From NCBI GenBank assembly GCA_035610835.1, contig CM069459.1:25187636-25251635 (forward strand): a stretch of DNA of 64,000 bases, written 5' to 3'. A program made the position numbers and the translations under genes. The notes beneath the pieces are model-generated. The model worked only from the letters and a program-made list of their open reading frames with translations, did no database searches and was not told the DNA's origin. Origin of the DNA: Ophiura sarsii (lineage: Eukaryota; Echinodermata; Ophiuroidea; Amphilepidida; Ophiuridae). Positions 27,201-36,200 of the stretch are shown in pieces. Within the stretch, counting starts at the first letter, position 1. Each line of letters begins with the position of its first letter.

Positions 27201-30200
27201 ACCCTGATAAGGCTCCAATATGAACCACTAGATGTATCTTATAAACAACTATTAGGCAATGTAATGAAACATGTTTGTGTCCTTCATGTGTCCTAAAAAC
27301 CTCAATTGAAATACACTTGTTGTTTTTTATATTCTTTTATTTCGGAATTGGTAATTTTAGCATAAAATCAGCTTGCAAGTTATTTGAATTGAATTAATTG
27401 TGAAATCAATATTGAGCTAAAAAAAAAAAATTAAAAAAAAAATCAATTTTATCAATAATCCCTAGTTCACATTTTGCGACATCCGACGGGTTTTCACAGA
27501 TAGCATCACATATGATAATAACTAGCTACGCGATAATCTGCGATGGTTATCATATCTAGACCAGGCTTAACATACCTAAGCGGGCGTTTCGAGAACAACC
27601 TGTTCTCGTTATCAACGCTGATGATGACATGACGATCCTGTGTTGATAGCACTTCTTTCTGGTTGCTTGGAAACTATGTTTCTAGATGTTTTAGCAACCA
27701 GACGATCGTCGAATATGTGACTTAGATATATGTTTCTATTCATGTTGGTGCGTTGCTTTCTTATTTAAACACGGTTTCCAAGCAACAACAAAGTATTTCA
27801 ATGCACGATCGTCACTTCATCATCAGTGTTGATTTTCTCGAAACGTCTGCTATTCAGGCAACAACAACAAAGTTGTCGAGTTGCCCTCAAGTGCCAAAAA
27901 TCTTGAAATTGGGCGGTCGGTCAATTTTCCTCTTTTTTTTTGGTTGCTGACAAATATTACTGACAGACTGTGGTTAATGTCTAGACAAAATTGGTAAAAG
28001 TCAATTTGACTAATGTTTCTAGTGTGATAATAGTTTAAAGACAATTTATTCCAGCAAACTTACTCATTTCAAGCAGAAAATAGTAATATGTTGACAATTT
28101 GGGTAAAATTTAAATCTTTAACAAAAATAAAATTAAAAAAATTCAACACTAATTTTTGAGACTTTAGGGTCGGTCACTGAGGGCAATACAACATTTTGTT
28201 ATCTTTAGCCTACGGTACATTTAAACATGGACTAGATATGATAACCTTACTTCTCAGTATATTCTGACAGTCCTGATGAATATCTTCAACACATGATAAT
28301 CTATTAACTGAAAATGTACTGACCATTTTCTAATGCCTCCGAAAACTCTGGATTATGTTGTAATTCCCGTAAGAATTCCTGGTTCTGCATGTAAAGCGCC
28401 ACCCTCTCGTCATTCAACATCTGTTGTTTTTCCATGTCGTACTTGTCCACGCTACTTCTCTGCTCCACATTCTTTTGAAGTATGTGCCTCAGATGGGAAC
28501 TGACTATGGACTGGAAAAATAGTAACAAAATCATACATATTACACATGGGTGTCACATGCAATGTCAAAGGTGTCACATGGGCTACTCATGGATACCCCA
28601 TGAATGCTGCAGTTACACATTGTACTTGTCCACGTTACTCCTCTGCTCCACGTTCTGTTGAAGTCTATGCCTCAGATGGGAACTGACTATGGACTGGAAA
28701 AGTAGTAACAAAATCATACAGGTTACACAGGGGTGTACTTTCACGACATCCTGCGAGAATCCAAATGGATTCTCGCAGAGGAATTTTGCGAGAATCCATG
28801 GATTCTCGCAAATAGATTCTCGCAGAATATTTTTGCGAGAATCCTTTTTACTGAATTTAAATTCCGCATTTTAAACATTTATTGTACTATTGTATACTTA
28901 GAAAATAATAGTACACAAATTGAATCAAACACTTCTTAAAATTAATTAAACTAGTATCAAGAATAAGGCTATAAGCTTGCATAACTTCCAAATTCGGCAT
29001 GTTTGTTGACTAAGGGTCAAATACCAGTCATCTAAGGTCCTGTTTTGGACTTAAAAAGAAGAAGAAAAAAAAAGTTTAAAAAAAAAAAAAAAAAATTGGG
29101 GTTTTTTTGGCGAGAATCCACCTGGATTCGCGCGGTAGTGATTTTATGCGAATCTTTACGCGAATCGATTCGCGGATTCGCGCCGAAAGTACACCCCTGT
29201 TACACATGGGTGTCATATGCAATGTCGAAGTTATCACATGGGTATCACATGGGTATCACATGGGCTACTCATGGATACCACATGGGTCACTCATAAATGC
29301 TGCAGTTCCACATTGTATTTGTACACACTACTTCTCTGCTCATTATTCTAATGAAATCTATGTCTCAGATGGAAACTATCACATGGGTTATTCATGGGTG
29401 GGCAGGCTTACTGTTAAGGCTTGAAAAATGTGTGGCCGACGAGGTGGCAAAATCTCACATCCAAACAGAAATGTGTGCCTCCGGTCCATGTGAAATTGAC
29501 CATTTCCCCAATTTCTCCAAACATACTCTGGGCTGATTGTTAGAGGCCATCTATTTTTGAAATTGTGTCTGACGTAATCCGACATGTTCCAACTTATAAT
29601 ATCAAAGATGGCGGCCCATGATCAGCTTATTATTATTTTCACATGCAATGATAAAGTCATCACATGGGTATCACATGCAATGATAAAGTCATCACATGGG
29701 TATCACATGCAATGATAAAGTCATCACATGGGTATCACAAGGGTTCTGTTAAAGTCTCAAATGGGAACTGACAATAGACAATAATTAAGACTTCCCTTAA
29801 ATCTTTCAAGATGTTTGGATGTCTTCCTAAGAAGCTACACATCCTGTAATTGGTGGCTGCCATCTTGTTATTTACACCCCTAAATGTCCTCCCTACGTCC
29901 TTTTGACTACTATGGTCTAAGCCAGTATAAAAATTGGCGAGCCTTCTTACAGTTAATAAAATTATAATACAGAAAAGCATGGGTGCACTTGCACATGAGA
30001 CTTGCATAATGCAACAGGTGCACTGTGCATCATATGTGTGTATGTCGCCAAAATTGGGCGTGCACGCTTGGATTACTTTTGCGTGCAGAGAAACCATACA
30101 TTTCTTGCCAATTTGAAACTATAAGGCCAAACAAAAAACAAATTTGTTTCCAGTAGTGCGTGCGCATTTCCCTGAGACGCTTGATTCTTGCGCCTTTTTT

Positions 30201-33200
30201 TTTTAATACAAAAAACGGGGAACAAATATTGTTAGGGCGCCATCTTATGTCGAATTTGTATCCAACATGTTTGGTAGCGGTATGGTGTAGAAGTCCCAAG
30301 TATGCAAATGAGCTCACTGAATACAATGTCATGCTCTATCGCACATCTACCCAGTACTCAACAACGGAATCAATCTCATTATCCTCATTTGCATACTTGG
30401 GACTTATACACCATACCCTTACCACATGTTTCAAGATGCCGATTGGCCACATACGGCGAGTGAACATCTGCGGCGAATATCACATTTTAGCGACCATAAG
30501 AGTTAAAAAAATGCACAGATTTGACTAAATAAAACCATTTCAAGTGAATCTCAACTATGAATTTGACCCAAAAAATCAAATTAAAAAAACGCATTTCGCA
30601 TTTGACTTTTCATGCTTGCTACTCGAAACAAACTTCTTCTTTTTTGTGGCCTAAACACATCAACTTACAGGCGTGTGAGAAAGGGATGATATCCTAAGGA
30701 AGCTATCCGGTAGTGGTCCTAGTAATGGGGGCTGCCATCTTGTATGTGTACCGGCAGGTGATGATATTGACTGTCTGAATGAAGGTGGCACTTGACTGGT
30801 TCTCGGAGGCGGTGTGAAGGGAGCTGAGTGACTACTTCTGGTAGGGGGCGCCGTTGTTGATGATTGTAGCGTTGACATGAATTCTTGAAACATGGAGTCG
30901 TTGTTGGTTGTTGCATGCACATTTTTCGGTACTGGTCTGTTGACCTGATGGAAAAATGGTAGGATAACAGGTAGAAAAGAGAGTAAAAGATCAATATTGT
31001 ATATCGTCAGCCTGCTTCGATAATTGCCTAACTCATTTTTTCTAGTTTTGAGAAAACAACAAAAATATGAAAAGTGAGTTAAGCAGTTATCAAGCAGGCT
31101 GACGATATGTTGAATAGCACCATGAATAGTACAGGTGAATTCCAACAGGATCAGTACCTGTTGGATAGAATTAGGTTGGGGATATACCTTTAAGTGAAAT
31201 GTGGCTTGTTATAGGCCTAATACAAATTAATATGACCCATTTTAAACATTTTACATAATTATTACAATCTATCTAACTCACAATGCTGACTTAGGCAGAA
31301 TTGCAATTGTGCATTTATCAACACTTTTGATTTGTCAATGACTTAGATATTATTAAAGCATGTGCATAATGTAATGAAGTCATGATTTATGCAAAAAACT
31401 CAATTTCGCTGAAAAATGAGTTAGGCAATTATCGAAGCAGGCTGACGATATATGGCATTGTTTATCAGGAATATTCTCATGGCTTAGGCCACACAAAAAA
31501 GATGTTCCACAGGCCCAACCAACCCATTTATCTTCTTCATTTTAAAACAAATGTTAGAATATCTTCTTTTTAATTAATTTTTTTTTTTTTAATTAAAATC
31601 ATTTTTACAACTTAAAAAATTATTGAAATTCACCAACATTTTCACGAAAATTAGGAGAATTTAAAATAAAAAAAAAGCTAGACCGGTTGACCCTAACCGA
31701 AAGGTCTGTATGCCTGTAGAACAGGGCTTTTTGGTTGCCTTATCAGGGAAATGTACATGCCTATTTGTTAAAAAACAGAAATTGTTATTTAATTGCTGAA
31801 AAAGGTCAAATCTGTTCTCTTGATTGTATAGGAAATAAAATGAACATTTGAAAGTGCAACACACTTTTTATTTACAAAGCTCAACCATACTGTTCAATAT
31901 TGGACCCTGCATGTTAAATACACATGTCATTTATTATTTTTGCTCTAAATGGTGCTGTTATTATCTGTTGGCATTGTTATTTTGCAAAAACAAAGAGAAA
32001 ATGGTTAATATCAGACATTTCATTGCTGTTCTGTTAAAACCATAGATTTAAAAAGGAGATCCAGTATGCCGCCACCATTTTGTTTCTACCATGGGGACCA
32101 ATTTGGAGGTATGTCTGTATTTTTTGGAAAATGCGCATGAGCTTACGGCAAGTGTGGCTCTTTCCGCGTATTTCAATTCTGCCAATGAGGAGAGAGATAC
32201 GGCTCCAGCACGCATCAGTCTTCATTCTTTTCCGTTTAGTTCTGAAAAATTCTGACAAACCTCCAAATTTCTCCCCATGGTGGAAATTCAAAAAGAGATG
32301 AGCAATACATTTCATACTGAATCTCCTTTATAAATCTGTGGTTAAAAAAACCCTTGTATCTCCATCTGGCCCTTTAGCATATATATATAATACTTCCTGT
32401 GTATAAACATGTTTAATGGCCACAAACATATCTATCAAAACCTGATAAGTGCTCTTGCCCCTGAACATGTATAAAGTAACACTTCCTATGCACAACCGTT
32501 GGGCAGTTTTACTTTATACATGCTGAAGGGTCGGTAAAACATTCAATTTGTATCAGTCTCCTCTTGTGATTGAACACAGACAGCATCACCATTAGTCTTT
32601 GTAAATGACGACATATTAGCAATTCAATTCTAATGTAGTCCCACTTTGAGGAATAACTGCACAACATGTGTTCTTAACGATAATAGTCCGATTCACATGT
32701 TTCAAAATAGGAATGAGCTATATTTACAGTTACTGTAATAGTGTAATTTTCACGCGATTTTCAGCCATTTCGCTTGTTTTTAAATTCGCGATTTGAAAGT
32801 TTATCACATAGACTGATAGACAAAACAAATATATTTGCGTGTTTTTATTTTCGCGGTAGCTGCTTTCCACGTTTACTGTAGTTAATTGATATGTTTTGAG
32901 AAGTATATTTGCCTCGAACAAAAACCCTTTTTTTGCTGAGAAAGACCAATAGCGTAGTCTTCAATTGGTGGTGTTGGTTTTTTTGTTGTTTTTGTTTGGG
33001 GGTGGTTTTTTTTGGGGGGGGGGGGGCATGACGGGGGACAGGCCTGTTATCAGGGGGGCATAACCGTCTATTTGTTATATATACATAGAGTTTGTCATTT
33101 CATTTTGGGGCATCGGAATAACTGCACAACATGTGTTCTTAACGATAATAGTCCGATTCACATGTTTCAAAATAGGAATGAGCTATATTTACAGTTACTG

Positions 33201-36200
33201 TAATAGTGTAATTTTCACGCGATTTTCAGCCATTTCGCTTGTTTTTAAATTCGCGATTTGAAAGTTTATCACATAGACTGATAGACAAAACAAATATATT
33301 TGCGTGTTTTTATTTTCGCGGTAGCTGCTTTCCACGTTTACAGTAGTTAATTGATATGTTTTGAGAAGTCTATTTGAACAAAAATCCTTTTTTTTTGCTG
33401 AGAAAGACTTGAACCAATAGCGTAGGGTCTTCAATTGGTGTGTTTTTTGGTGTGTGTTTTTTTGTTTTGTTTTTTGTTTTTGGGGGGGGGGCATGAGGGG
33501 GACAGGCCTGTGATCAGGGGGGCATAACCGTCTATTTGTTATATATACATAGAGTTTGTCATTTCATTTTGGGGGCATCGGGGGGGGGGGGGGGGAAGCC
33601 TTCTGACAGGGGGCAAGCCTTCTGACAGGGGGGCAAGCCTTCTGACAGGGGGGAAAGCCTTCTGACAAGGGGGGGGGGCCAGCCTTCTGACAAGGTGGGG
33701 GGGGGCAATGCCCCTCTAGTTACGCCCCTGATTTGAACCCTGATAACTACATGTTATTTATTTTACTATATGATTTTGTAATAAGAAAATTTTGTAATAA
33801 GAAATAATCTTTCAATAGTATGTTTAGTATGCGTGGTAAAAACAAGAGTCTTGGCAACACTTACCTATGCATTATGGCTTGGTTGGTGACAGGGTGAGTA
33901 AGGTGGAGGCTGGTAGCCCAATTGGGTGGTTAAACAAAGAGTTGGGCAACTATTCTTACCTGTGAGTATGGGCTGGTTGGTGAGTAGGATGGAGGCTGGT
34001 AGCCCAATTGGGTGGTAAAACAAAGAGTTGGGCAACTGTTCTTACCTGTGAGTATGGGCTAGTTGGTGAGGGGGGCGAGTAGGGTGGAGGCTGCTCTTCA
34101 CCAGCGAGGGCGCCAGAGTGACTGTACATCTGAAAGGAAGTATGAAGGAAGGAATGGCTGACAGATGAATGAAAGCATGAACGAATGAAGCTATGTATGC
34201 AAACGGTCTACAGTTGTACTTGATTTTAAGGTTAAACAAAATGCTGGGTGTCAAGGCTTTAGAAATCTCTTTTCAAGGCAAAAAAAGAAGGTTTGTCTCA
34301 AATGACCCACGAGCATTACCAAAACTGCCTGTGTTAATTTTTATTTTCATGTTTTTTTCATGGGGTTTTTTTCTTCATTTTTTCAAAAATCAGCCAACTT
34401 TCAGGTCTGAATTGAGAAAAAAAATCCGCAGACAGCATTTTCAGTCTCTCATGTCATCTGGGACAAAACTCTCTTTTTTGGCCTAAGAAGTGTGATTTTT
34501 CTATTGAATGCAGGGGGTAAACTGCTTTTTCTGTTTTCTATGAACATAGGAAATTTAAATAAAACATACATTTTAATAAATGTGCTATTATATAATAGAT
34601 CTCACAATTATTTTTGAATTTTGAGTTAAAAAAATGAGGTCTTGAGCAGGCTGAAAAAAAAAGTTTGAAGAACTAGTTGAATCATGGGTTTTTTTTGCAA
34701 CAAACACAAAACACATCTGTAAAGCAAATTCATTTGATTGTTATTTGTCTATTCTGTATCGTGAGATTTTATCTCTCTCTCTATCTATATCCCATAGATT
34801 TCCTAACTGCCCTGCCGCCCCCTCCAAATACTCATTTGGTATTTAGGCAATATCAAGGTTTCTCCTACATGTATGTGATATCCATGTACTACTCATGTGT
34901 GATATTCATGTGATTTCCATGTACTACTCATGTGATATTCATGTGATATCCATGTACTACTCATGTGATATTCATGTGATATCCATGTACTACTCGTGTG
35001 ATATTCATGTGATATCCATGTAATACTCATGTGATATCCATGTAATACTCATGTGATATTCATGTGATATCCATGTACTACTCATGTGATATTCATGTGA
35101 TAGCCATGTACTACTCATGTGATATCATGTGATAGCCATGTACTACTCATGTGATATCATGTGATATCCATGTAATACTGATGTGATATTCATGTGATAT
35201 CCATGTACTACTCATGTGATATTCATGTGATATCCATGTACTACTCATGTGATATTCATGTGATATCCATGTACTACTCATGTGATATTCATGTGATATC
35301 CATGTGATATCCATGTACTACTAGTGTGAATTTCATGTGATATCCATGTACTACTCATGTGATATTCATGTGATATTCATGTACTACTCATGTGATATTC
35401 ATGTGATATCCATGTAATACTCATGTGATATCCATGTACTACTCATGTGATATCCATGTACTACTACTCATGTAAAATTTGTGTGATATCTATGTAGTGC
35501 TCATGTGATATTCATGTGATATCTATTCACTATTCATGTGATATTCATTCATGTGATATCTATGTCAGAACAAATATGCAATGTGATGTACCTATGATAT
35601 TCATGAAATAAGTGCAGTTATGGTTGTGCGCTTAGCCAGCTGTTGTGCGCTTAGCCAGCCGTTGTGTGCGTAGCCAGCTGTTGTGCGCTTAGCCAGCTTA
35701 GCCAGCTGTCTAAATAAAGCGAAACGTTTGTGACGATTTCCTTATGGCAGCCTGGAGCATCCCGTAGGGGATGGATTAGTGCGCGGTATGAAATTGAGTT
35801 ATTTTAATATTATTATGTGATATCCATGAGATTAATTTAATGACTTAGGTACTTACTGGAGGTGGCGAGTGCCCAGTTGGTGTGTCTGGTAGATACATGG
35901 GCTCTATCGACTGCTGCAGACTCACATCTGGCGTCTCGGCCGTCAGCGTCAATAGCTGGTCTATGGTGGCATCAACAGCGCCCTCATTGGCGCGTAGTAC
36001 TGTTTCTATCGTTGCTAGATCCATTTTGGGAAACATGATCTAGGAATGGATTGCATAAATAATATGATTGGATTAGATACACTTATAATCTAGAACTTTC
36101 TAAATGTAGAATTGATAAACAGTTACTATAGTCTATTTGGCCATCACGAGACAGTGACGTAACCGCGTATTCTACACATAACTCGCGCACCAACTCGCGG

